Shown one piece after another: positions 45,974 to 56,893 of a stretch of DNA of 64,000 nt. The translations under genes and the position numbers were made by a program. The stretch comes from Gnetum montanum (lineage: Eukaryota > Streptophyta > Gnetopsida > Gnetales > Gnetaceae), in the NCBI GenBank assembly GCA_015680685.1, contig MNCI01016241.1, positions 97,427 to 161,426 on the forward strand, read 5' to 3'. The notes below the pieces were generated by a model. The model was not told the origin of the DNA and searched no databases. It was given only the letters and a program-made list of their open reading frames with translations. The stretch's first letter is position 1, and the number at the start of each line of letters is the position of its first letter.

Positions 45974-48500
45974 ATGTCTTCTCCTCATAAGAGCACTTCT
46001 CAACCCAAGGCTAATAGAGTTAATTTTCCAAATCCTCAAAATTATTGAATCATATATACTCACCCTAATGAGTGTGTATCAAACTTCACCTTCATCCTAC
46101 ACCATGATGAACAGCTATGGTGACATGACATCAAGGGCAACATTATGTTGTTGCTCGATTGTGCTACTCCCATAATGCTCTACCAAATGCTTGCACGATG
46201 TAGTCTTCCATATTACCACAAGGAGTATAATGTGGAAGATGTTGACACTAAGGATTATCATCCCACCAAAGCATAGTGCCTACAAGATTGATAGTTGGAA
46301 CAACACTATGAATTTTCAAAGGGCAAAGGGGTTAATGATCTTCTATTCATATTTTACCAACAAGCTAGTGGAAAACCATTCTATGATGGTTGTCCATACA
46401 ATGATACTCCTCTCTTTGACTTCAATGATGGAGGTCAAAACCAAAGTCTACATTCCATAGTTCACAATCTTAATTCTTGTATTAAGGGATCCAATGACAA
46501 AGAAGGATCCAGAGGAGCAAGCCAAGACAAGGATGTAGATAAGAAGCAAGATTTTGATCATGGTTGTGATCAATGAAGAGGTGATAGTAGGCATCATGAT
46601 GGTGTTGGCTCTTCTTCCTCTTCCCCTTCATCATGTTCTTCTTCCTCTTTTCCTTCATCTTCTTCTTCTTCTTCTGGTTTTGACTATGATCGCAGAAGGC
46701 AAGATCTTGATGAAGGTGAAGAAAATGAATGAAATGATTGACAAGACCATGATAATTAAGGGGACCATCAAGATAGGCAAGTTCATAGGCACAGATATTC
46801 AAGAGAGGCACATTTCCATGAATGAAGGGGTAGTAGAGGGCATGATAGGCACCATGATTAATACCTCAATGTGCCTCTATTTTCTACCTGATGTATGCTT
46901 ACCATTGTAGAGGTAGTCAAAATTCTAACAAGGCATGTGAAGGATAGTTGGATCAAATTGTTAGACATGAATAATATTCCTCAATTTGAAGGGAGACATA
47001 ACTTTGATCCATAGAATAATCTTCAAGCTTTCCAAGATGCATGCATCTTGCAACATAGAGAAAAAGTGGAAAAAGTTGAAGTTGTTTCCAAGGGCACTCA
47101 TCAAAGAAGCAGAGAACTGGTATCAATCCTTAGAATTGGAATCTATCAAATTATGGAGTACCATGCTTAAGTTATTCAATGATAAGTATCAAATATACTC
47201 TAGGTTATCCAACTTAACGAAGCAAATTCAAGGGTGGAAACAAGGAATACATGAACCCTTAGATGCTGCCATTGGCCGATACTATGCCTTGATGCAAAAA
47301 TGTCTTGGCCATGGTTATTCTCAATTGGCTTAACTTCATCATATTGTAGACAGGATTCATAATAAAATAAGGAAAACCCTTGGTGTCTATGCCCAAGGGT
47401 GATTGCTAGAACTAACTACCCATCAAGTACAAAGGTTAATAGAGTAGGTCACCAAAGAGGAGGAAGAACTAAGGAAAAGAGAAAGTGCAAAAAAGTACAA
47501 CCATGATCCTTCCATCTACAAGAGGGAGTTGTGATTCTACAATAGTGAGTATGAATCCATATTTGATGAGGGGATGCATAAGAAAGCTTTGTCACTTTAA
47601 CAATTCCAATCTAAACTTACAACAAAGGTTGATCAGTTAAGGGACTCCATGGATAGCATATTTCAAGCTAGCCTCAAAATCGCTAAACAATCCAGAGAAT
47701 AAGGTAGTGACTGTGAGTGCAGAAGGCACAAGAAAGAGAAATGTGCATAGTACAAAGGTAAGGACAAAATTTCTACAATAGAAGAGGTTGTAGATAGTGA
47801 ATCAGATGATGATCGTGGATGTGATATCTACCAGTATGAACATCGTAAGAGATGTTGGCCCATTATGTCACATCTTCAAGAGTTTGGGGTGTATGCCTTA
47901 CATCCATGACTTATACAAAGGAAAACATACAGAAGGTTATCTTATCCTCAAGGTAATCTCAGGCAGTTCCACTAGCAATAACTATATTATCCAAGTGGAG
48001 CTCTACACAATCGTACAAATAATACCAACAATGGTAGCAACCACAATCATGGGCACTTGGATTGACAAGATAACAATATTCTTACTAGTAGCCTAATTCA
48101 TATGATTATCATGTGTAGCAACCCATGTCTCCATGTGACTCTTCTAGTCATGTTTCTAATATTCAACATTACTACCACCCTTCTAATTATTACCAAGCTC
48201 ATTCACCACATGAAAGAACAGATACCATCTCCTATCCTTATCCTCCTCTAGTCCTTGCAGATACTCCTCCTCTAGTTGCGTAGCTACCACCTAATCCTCC
48301 TATGCAAGATGAACTGCCCACTCAACTACAACAATGCAATGCTATGAGAGTTGTTAATTTGCAACCCAATCATCAATCATAGGGGTCGAGTGCCTGATCA
48401 AAGAAAAGACATTTTTTTAATCTGGTAGTCCACCTAAGCCTTCACCTACACTTGCAATTGAAAAACCTACTCCTACCTCTTTCTCCATATCAAACTCCTT
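45974..48500 (+). pseudogene. gag of element E (decayed)
   Basis: The ATG at 45974 gives MSSPHKSTSQPKANRVNF, then IYTHPNECVSNFTFILHHDE. A very Ser-rich linker (46605-46680, SSSSSPSSCSSSS) is followed by the gag domain (46986-47480, WYQSLELESIKLWSTMLKLF, QIQGWKQGIHEPLDAA, HQVQRLIE). The zinc knuckle at 47820-47858 reads CDIYQYEHRKRC, with the second Cys changed to Tyr. Frame changes separate the parts. Confidence 0.8.
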
Positions 48501-48559
48501 TAGGTCTCTTTCAAACCAAAATCTACTAAGGATCCTTACCATAATGCTTACTCACACTA

Positions 48560-49037
48560 TGTCTGATTGGATACATGTAGGAAACCTTCCCAAGACATTA
48601 GCTAATCATGGAAGTCCTCTAATTTATTTGCAAATTACTGGGAAGAAACCTTGCAAGGCTCTTCTCAATTTAGGTTTTGATGTTAATTTGATTTCTCATG
48701 AGATATACACTACCTAGAATCTGTCTACTTTCAAGAAGAGAAACCTCAAATTGAAATTGACAAACCAATCCATCACTGTTCCATTGGAACTAGTAGAAGA
48801 CATTGTAACCACTATTTGTGGCTGTTGTTATCCTACTGATTTATCAATAATCAAAGTGGAGACTTGCAAAGGGGACTTCCCAATCATTATGGGAAGGGCA
48901 TGGCTAAGCACCATAGATGCAAGAATGGGCATCAAAGGTCTTTCCTTGGAAATCTCTAAAGAAAATATATTTGGAAATATAGAGAAGAAGAAAATTTCAT
49001 GCATCATGTACAATGATAGAGGGTGCAATTATGTGTA
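48560..49037 (+). pseudogene. Protease of element E
   Basis: GSPLIYLQITGKK leads to the active site LLNLGFDVNLISHEIY, with Asn for the catalytic Asp. Then KLTNQSITVPLELVEDIVT, FPIIMGRAWLSTIDARMG and LSLEISKENI (open 48751-49038). The Arg codon mutated to a stop in A and F is His here (ISHEIY). Confidence 0.85.
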
Positions 49038-49479
49038 GAAACTTTGGACAATAAATCAGGCATCTATCTCTGCATGCAAGTAGTGAGTGCCAAAAGTAGA
49101 AATTCAAAGGTATTTTTATGCAATAGCCACAAAACAAGAGGGCACCTAGTGGTTGACCATTGATTTAGAAAGTAGCACACTTTGCATGGAACTAGCTAAG
49201 AGCCTAACATGTGAGTATGTCACAAGCATGGATGAACTTGAGCAAGTTCATCACCAACTCTTTGAAGATAAAAATGATGATACCCACTAAGGAGAGTTGG
49301 AAATTCCTAATAAATTTAAGCAAGAACCACTTGAATTAAAAATGTTATGGGCTAGAATGGAATATGTATTTTTGAAAAATAAAAAGCTAGTTATAATGAA
49401 TGCAAGACTTGCTCCAAAATAGAAAGAGATGTTGTTGAAGGTAGTTGAAAGATGGTTAGCAACTTTTACTTGGTCATAT

Positions 49480-49664
49480 CCTAAAATCACAAGGATTGAT
49501 CCTAGGATATGCCAACATCGCATTTACACTAACTTGACCATGAAGCTAAAATGACAACCATAGAGGTGGTTGAATCGCAAATTGATGCAAATAATCAAAG
49601 AGGAAATTAAGCAACTCCTCAAGGTAGGGTTCATCTATCCCATTGTGGATAGTGAGTGGGTTAG
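49480..49664 (+). pseudogene. RT N-terminal part of element E (Athila-type, split by element F)
   Basis: The linker (ICQHRIYTNLTMKLK) and the RT start (LMQIIKEEIKQLLKVGFIYP, IVDSEWVS) match element D closely. The frame is interrupted at GTTAG by element F and resumes at 56802 as VSSLVIVPKKSGKW. Confidence 0.85.
49660..49664 (+). other. Target-site duplication, left copy (element F)
   Basis: GTTAG directly before F's 5' LTR, repeated at 56802-56806 directly after the 3' LTR. The RT reading frame continues across it. Confidence 0.9.
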
Positions 49665-50662
49665 TGATGAGACACGATAACGCATGCACTGCAATATCAC
49701 GTACGTGATATCGTGGCCATCACAATATCGCATCCCATGCGATATCGCATCATCCCCTACGATATCGCATATGCAATATAGCAGTCCGTTGCCAAATCTA
49801 TAAATAAGAGGTAGCACTCCCCTCATTTCTCATCCTAGGCTAGAAGTAGCGAAGCTCTGGTAGTTTGATCACTCTAGAGATAGAATATTTTCCATGTGCC
49901 CGCAGGAGGATTCCCCAAGTGAATGGATCTTTATTCGAGTAGCTTTGTACCTGAACGGAAGTTGTGTATGGCAATAAAGATGAGCTTTGTGGATAAACCT
50001 TGTAGTGCATGGAAGAGGTTTATTACATGTTATTTCCTACCTATTATTTATTACATGCATTAGCATGGCATGAGTACTACTTGGTTACGAGCATTGACGA
50101 ATTTGTACGGCTAACCAAGGAATTGGCTACTCATTGCGATTAGTCTCTCTCATCCTTGTCTTCTAAAACACGAGATGAGTACAACTTGATTACGAGCATC
50201 TACAGATGTGTACAGATAGTCAAGGAATCGGCTGCTCATCATGCTTAGGCTAGTTAGGTGCCTCAGTACGACCACTTCGAGCATGTGTGTTACGTGTGGT
50301 GATCCTAGTAACGATTAGCGTTTGGTAGCTACAGTTGCATAGTTCAGGGTGTGTACGGTAAGTGGGAATGGATGCTAATGCTAGTTAATTTAGACTTAGT
50401 CCTTAGCTAGAGTTAGCTAGTTTCTCAACCCTTCGCTCTTAGTATAGAAGACATAAAATCATAAAAGACCAAAAAAATCATATACCTCAGACTTACTTAA
50501 CCATACACCGTGACAACAACAAGTAAGTCTGGGAAGACAACAAATGATTAACCCCAAGTGTTCCATGGGACGTTTAGGCATTTAGTCTACGAAGTTCGAC
50601 CGGATCACGCGTGCTATGCTCATTTCATATGGTTGAGTGTAAGGGTACCTCACCACTCATCA
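49665..50662 (+). repeat. 5' LTR of element F
   Basis: TGATGAGACACG to ACTCATCA. It has GATATC dyads (49695-49775), TATAAATA at 49799-49806, repeated GTACGACTTG-type and GGCTAGTCAAGGAAT-type modules (50070-50250), and donor-like GGTAAGT at 50357-50363. Confidence 0.95.
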
Positions 50663-50663
50663 T

Positions 50664-50681
50664 TGACATCGTTACTGGGGA
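50664..50681 (+). other. Primer-binding site of element F
   Basis: TGACATCGTTACTGGGGA, one base after the LTR; tRNA-Asp-type with three changes. Confidence 0.85.
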
Positions 50682-50808
50682 CTAAGTGTTTGTGTGTTGA
50701 ATAGAACATAAGGGATATCACTCACATCGTTGTGAGCCTTAACGAACCTTCGGGTTAATTAAGAGAAAAAATAATTATATAACGGTGAAATTAGCACACC
50801 GATAAAAA

Positions 50809-53340
50809 AATACCTTCTTCTCATAAGAGCAACTCACCACCTAAGGACCACAAATAAGACAGTCGGCAAGATAAAAAACATAACCAAAAACATCCAAATC
50901 CTAAACAATACAAGATAGTTTATACTCATCCTGATGAGTATATTCCAGACTTTACTTTTATCCTCCATCAAGACGAACAACTATGATGGAGAGATTTGCA
51001 AGGTAACATTGTGTTACCCCTAGATCGATCAGTCCCTCAGATGCTTTTCCGTGCCTTGGCACAGATTGACATGCAAGAATTATTTGCTAAATACATTGGT
51101 GAAGAGCTTGACATGAGGGATTATTATCCCACAGATGCCCAACGTATGAGAGACTTGAGGCAGGAGAGTCAACATGCACTGTTGAAGGGCAAGGTCCCAC
51201 ACGTCCTTAGAAAAATAGGAGAAAAGGAACCCTTTATGAGAAGTTCTTTAGTAAAGGATGTTCCCCCTCCTAATGATGGTGAGGAGGTTGAGTATTAGAA
51301 CCTATGATCAACGATACATATCCCTGGTTCTGATGCCCGTGAGCACTAACTGTTCACAGAGGGAACAACAACTCATGCTAAGGATAGGAACTTAGATCGT
51401 CACAATGATTGGGGTCGTAGCAGCGGAAGAGAAGGCAAGAAACATCGTCATGGCGATGGTTCCCCTTCTTCTTCTCCTTCATCCCATCACTCATCCTCTC
51501 CTTCCACATCTTGGCACAGCCACCATGAACATAAAGATGAGGATAAAAGTAAGAAGGATGAAAAACCTCAATGGGAAAATTGAGAGAGAGGACAAGGGCA
51601 AGGACATAGGGAGAGTAGGGAACATCGTAGACATCATAGGCATCATGAAAACGATGATCATGACAAGCCCCTACTCATAACCCAAAGTATGCTTGACATA
51701 ACGAAGGCAGTTAGGATTCCCACAAGGCATTTAAAGGATAGCCGGATCAAATGATTAGACATGAACAACATCCCACGGTTTAAAGGGGGATACAATGCTA
51801 ATCCACAAAATCATTTACAAGCATTCCACGATGCCTATGCCTTGCAAAATATAGAAAATGAGTGGCAAAAACTTAAGTCGTTCCCAAGGACACTCACCAA
51901 AGAAGCTGAGCGTTGGTACCGGTCCGTAGAACCAAAAACCATCAGGAGGTGGAGTACGATGCTAGAGTTGTTTAACGAAAAGTATCAAACATACTCCAGA
52001 GTGTCCAATTTGCATAAGAAGATCCAAGGTTGGAAGCAAGGTACACACAAACCCTTGGATGCTACCATGGCCCGCTATTACACATTGTTACATCCTTGCC
52101 TGGGCCATGGGTATGCTCAGCGAGATCAACTTCGCCACATTGTGGATGGGCTAGAGAATGAAACTAGAAGAACCCTTGGGACTTATTCCCAAGGGAGACT
52201 CTCACAACTTAGAGCCCATGAAGTACATAGCTTGTTGGAGCAAGTAGGAAAAGAAGAGGGTGATCGACAGAAAAGGGAAAGTGCAGAAGAGTATAACTGT
52301 GATCCCTCCCTTTGAAAGAAGGGAGTGAAATTTTGTGATGAAGAGGATGAGTCACCAATCGAAGAGTTGGTGAATCAAAAAAATTTATCAATCCAAAAAT
52401 TAACAACTAAAGTATCGGCCAAAGTAGACCAAATGTGGGATTCCTTAGACTCAAAAATTGAAATAGTATTGAAAATTGTAGAAGAGTCTAAGGTAGAACA
52501 ATAGTAACAAAGGTAAGAAAAAGTGGAGAGATCTAGGCCCTGCACATAACAAGGGTAAGGGAAAAATCACTAACTCCGATGTGGTTGTGGATTCGGATTT
52601 AGACGATGACGGTGGATGTGAGATCTGCCATTATGACTATCCTAAGGGATGTTGTCCCATCATCTCACATCTACAGGAGTCTAGGGTGTATGCGCTTAAT
52701 CCAAGACTCAACCAATGGAAAACACCCCGAAGGTTACCTTATCCACAAGATAACCCAAAGCAGTTCCACCAACCCTTAATGTATTATCCAAGTGGAACTC
52801 CACCACAGCCCATCGAACAGCATCAACAGTGAAAATACCCATAGTCATGGGGGATGCCATCGCCAACACAACAGTACCCTTACCGGTAGCCCAATCCTTA
52901 TGGTTATTATGTGCAGTAGCCGATTTCTCCAAGTGACTCTATTGGTCACGCAACCCCCAACCATCACTACCAAGTTCGGGAGTACTTCAAAAGGACTCCT
53001 TCTCCTTCGGGAAACATCTCACACTCGTTCCATCCTCCTAATCCATCCGCACCTCTTCCACCACAAGTAGTTCCCACAACACCTCCTACTCCAACAATGT
53101 AAGGGGAACTTCCTCCTCAACTGCAGCAATGTCACGCTGCGAGAGCTGTAAATATCCAACCTGTTGCTGGTTCTGAAAACTGTAAAAAGAGAAGACCTTA
53201 CTTCAAAATCAAAAGCTCAGATAAACTCTCGCAACAACAAGAGGTTGAGGCCATGAACACTCCTCTACCATCTAACACTTCGGAGCACCCTTCAGTCCAA
53301 CAGAGAGTAATGCATACGGTTATGTTAACGCATACCGTAA
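50809..53340 (+). pseudogene. gag of element F
   Basis: The start codon is ATA where the other copies have ATG (ATACCTTCTTCTCAT). N-terminal block open at 50996-51298 (GNIVLPLDRSVPQMLFRAL, LDMRDYYPT). His/Ser-rich linker about 51420-51560 (SPSSSPSSHHSSSPST). Gag domain 51761-52315 (FKGGYNANPQNHLQAFHDAY, WYRSVEPKTIRRWSTML, KIQGWKQGTHKPLDATMARY, LRAHEVHSLLEQV). Zinc knuckle 52617-52655 (CEICHYDYPKGCC, His changed to Tyr). Pro/Gln tail with RRPYFK. Few stops, so it is the least decayed gag in the window. Confidence 0.85.
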
Positions 53341-53876
53341 CTGATTGGATCAAGATGGGCCACCTTCCCAAGAAAATAACTGAGCCTAGTAGTCCCTTAA
53401 TCTATTTGTAAATCACTGGAAATAAACCACATCGGGCTCTTCTTGACTTAGGTTCCAGAGCCAACTTAATTTCATGAGAGATGTATCATGCCTGGAACCT
53501 ACCCCAACTTAAGAAGAGCAACATTCAACTAGAGCTGGCAAACCAATCTATCACCATTCCCTTGGGATTGGTGGAGGACATCATTACCATTGTATGTGGT
53601 TGGTCTTACCCAGCTAATTTTCTGGTGATTGAAGTGAACAACAATGAAGGGGACTTCCCGATTATAATGGGAAGGGCATGGCTTAGTACAGTAGACGCAT
53701 GCCTTAGGATCCGCAATCTTTCCTTGGAAATCTCTAAGATAAACATATGTGGAAAGATTGAGAAGAGGAAAGTTCCNGCCAACAACGAAGGCATAGACAC
53801 ATTGGAATATGAGCATCGCCAACTTCCATCCCTTAATCTAATATCATCAATTGGGAGAAGTTGGGAAGTTCTATGA
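53341..53876 (+). pseudogene. Protease of element F
   Basis: The active site reads LLDLGSRANLIS (D-L-G intact), then a TGA at the same codon as in element A, then EMYHAWNLPQLKKSN, LELANQSITIPLGLVEDI, FPIIMGRAWLSTVDACL. A single N at 53777 marks a join: relative to A about 200 bp are missing between KRKV and the ANNEGIDTLEYEH tail. Confidence 0.85.
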
Positions 53877-55840
53877 AATTCAAATAGACGCTCATTAGTT
53901 CAGATCTCTCCCATACAATCTAGTCATGGGGGAGATGGCCACCTATGCTAATCATATAGGGCCCTCAGTTCTTTTTTTATTTTTGTTTTACATGTTTTTT
54001 TTTACACATTTTTCTTTTACAAATTTCTTTAACTTTTCTAGTTTTTTTTTTACAACATCGTTATTATTTTTCCATTTTTGTGTGTGTGTGTGTGTTCCAC
54101 CATGTACGTTTGTCCCATAATAAGTGTTCTTCATGATGGTATGAACTATTTTCATATTGGTTGCTAATGTTTGGTTTTTACCTTTAAGTCACAACGTTGA
54201 TACTAAGGTATGTTTCTTTTGATATGGCAGGCAATGAGACCACTTCATCCATCCATCCACCAATTTCTATGGTTTCTCTTGGCTTGGAAATGTACAGTTC
54301 CCTTCTAATAAGAACTTTAACAAATCGGTGACTGGGTATTTCTCAAACTAAGGAAGGACTCAAGGATTGAAAAGGGTGTGACTTCAAGGGAACTTGATGC
54401 TTTTGTGTTGGTCATTCTCTTGGGTGCTTGAATGTTTCTTCTTAAGTTTTCTTGTCGTTTCGATGTTACCCAATTATCGGAAGCTGAGACAATAAAAATA
54501 AGAAGTCTTTGCATGGTGTGGTTCTCATGCATAAAAACACAAAACTCAAAAAAAAAAAAACAAGTGAGAATTCAAAGCACACCCCTTAGACGAATAAACT
54601 TGGGCTACAAGCACTAGTTAAGGAACCAAAAGTGTTCCCTCTAACTAAGGCCCTCCTCCGTTCCCATTCTCTCCTTTGTTTCATCGGAATGGTGGTGGCT
54701 CTTGGAGCATGCATTGTTGTTGCCCAAGTGGATGGTTTAACCGAATGCGTTGATGCGAAGTCACTGGATGTGGTTGGTTTGAGGTCGGAGTTGGAATGAG
54801 ATTTGCCAAGCCACATTAATCATAAAACACAAAAGGGGCTATCCACCACCTTGTCCTTGGGATTCCATTCCATTCTCTTCTCTTCATCCTTCTCTCCATT
54901 GTTCACCTCATTGTCGGTTGTATCATTAGTGTATATATTTTGGTTGATGCAGTTTTTTCTTTTTGGTAAATTCTTATGGTTAAGACTTTAACTCTTGTTC
55001 CAAATGACATTCCCAGGGCCTATGGACTCTTTGAATGTGGGTTTGTTAGGGCATTAACGGCATGAGATTGCTTTGGGGAGGACCCACTGGCATTCCTATT
55101 TAGAACCTTAGTTAAATTCTTTTCCTTAACATTTTGCCATTAATTTTATTTTGTTCATTTACATCTTGACATCCATTTCATCGATGCCATAGTTGTCCCT
55201 TTTTATCTATCTTTTTTACTCCTTTTCTTTTTCCATTCTAATGCTACCAGAGGTTCGCGATTAGTCATGGGGGGATGGGGCCTGATTTTTTTGATTTTCT
55301 CCTAGCCTTAAAATTTTTGATTTTCTTCCTAACTCCTACACCTTCGGTAGTCATCAGGAACATATTCCTAGATCCATATCAGCCATACCACAACCTAGCT
55401 AATGAGTTTACATAGAAGCAAGGTATCAATTACATGATGATTCATTTACCCTTGCTAATATATGATTATGTTGTGTATGCAGATGGCGGACATGCAACAA
55501 TAGCTTAGATTTGGAGCAAACACTTGGAATGGAGTAGTGTTGAAATAGCTATGCAAGGAGCAAGATCGATGGCATGCTTACAGATGCACAACGGAGGAAC
55601 AATCTTGGCGTTGGTAGTAGTAACACGTCTTTCTCTCTCTTTCTTAGCTACCAACAAAGGCCTGATATCATTGTAATAAGGTGTTCACCCTTGTTGTCAT
55701 GAACACCAATTTTGTCAAGTCTTGTAATAATGATTCGTTCACATGTCATCCCATTAGTTCCATTCCCCTCAATTATTCCATACCTACCTGATATTATTGT
55801 AAGGAACTTGAGGACAAGTTTTCATTCAGTCATGGGGGTA
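53877..55840 (+). other. Non-coding spacer of element F
   Basis: AGTCATGGGGGAG (53922-53934), a T-rich tract, a short (TG)n run near 54080, the hairpin block (GAATGTGGG 55033-55041 with CCCAC 55083-55087 and ATTC 55092-55095) and AGTCATGGGGGGA (55263-55275). CTAAT (55455-55459) and acceptor TATGCAG (ending 55482) stand before the ATG at 55483, whose frame stops after six codons at 55501. AGTCATGGGGGTA (55828-55840) abuts the LTR. Confidence 0.7.
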
Positions 55841-56801
55841 TGATGAGATGCGATATTGTGGCCGTCGTGATATCGCGTACGTGATATCGTGGCTGTCGCG
55901 ATATCGCGTACGTGATATCGCAGTCCACCGCAAAATCTATAAATAAGAGGCGACACTCCCCTCATTTCTCATCCTAGGCTAGAAGTAGCGAAGCTCTGGT
56001 AGTTTGATCACTCCAAAGATAGAATATTTTCCATGTGCCCGCAGTAGGAGTCCCCAAGTGAACAGATCTTTATTCGAGCAGCTTTGTACCTCAACACAAG
56101 TTGTGTACGGCAATAAAGACAAGCTTTGTGAATAAACCTTGTAGTGCATGGAATAGGTTTATTACATGTTATTTCCTACCTGTTATTTATTACATGCATT
56201 AGCATGGCATGAGTACGAGTTGGTTATGAGCATTGACAAATGTGTATGGCTAACCAAGGAATCAGCTACTCATCGCAATTAGTCTCTCTCACCCTTGTCT
56301 CCTAGAACGCGAGATGAGTACGACTTGATTATGAGCATCTACAGATGTGTACGGCTAGTCAAGGAATCGGCTGCTCATCATGCTTAGGCTAGTTAGGTGC
56401 CTCAGTATGACCACTTCGAGCACATGAATTACGTGTGGTGATCCTAGTAACGATTAGCGTTTGGTAGCCACAGTTGCATAGTTCATGGTGTGTACGGTAA
56501 GTGGGAATGGATGATGATGCAAGTTAATGTAGACTTAGTCCTTAGTTAGAGTTAGCTAGTTTCTCAACCCTTTGCTCTTAGTATAGAAGACATAAAACCA
56601 TAAAAGACCAAAAAAATCATATACCTCGAACTTACTTAACCATACACCGTGACAACAACAAGTAAGTCTGGGAAGACAACGAATGATAAACCCCAAGTGT
56701 TCCATGGGACGTTTAGGCATTTAGTTTGTGGAGTTCGACTGGATCGCACGTGCTACGCTTGTTTCGTATGGTTCATTGTAGGGGTACCTCTCCACTCATC
56801 A
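55841..56801 (+). repeat. 3' LTR of element F
   Basis: TGATGAGATGCG to ACTCATCA. U3 has GATATCGCGTACGTGATATCG-like dyads (55869-55922). TATAAATA is at 55938-55945 and donor-like GGTAAGT at 56496-56502. It is very similar to the 5' LTR outside U3. Confidence 0.95.
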
Positions 56802-56893
56802 GTTAGTTCACTTGTAATTGTGCCAAAGAAAAGTGGCAAGTGGTAGGTCTGCATCAACTTTAGGTTGCTAAATATGACAACATTCAAAGATCT
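56802..56893 (+). pseudogene. RT of element E, continued (last Athila-type part)
   Basis: Opens with the second GTTAG and reads VSSLVIVPKKSGKW, then CINFRLLNMTTF, equivalent to element D's PLVIVPKKEGK and QLLNSAMFKD. Beyond about 56893 the RT follows another lineage. Confidence 0.7.

Larger units (their letters stand above)
49665..56801 (+). mobile_element. Element F: non-autonomous Athila-like gag-pro retrotransposon
   Basis: A complete 7,137-bp insertion with GTTAG target duplication: 5' LTR 49665-50662, PBS, gag, protease, spacer, G-rich tract, 3' LTR 55841-56801. There is no RT, RNase H, integrase or ORF3. It is structurally the sister of element A, with the same deletion endpoints. Its gag is the best preserved here (184 codons open over 51761-52315). 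Confidence 0.9.

Noticed and set aside
56649-56846. 65-codon frame crossing the end of element F's 3' LTR
   Set aside because: It joins LTR sequence to the RT of element E across the insertion border. Only the part after 56801 is real coding sequence.
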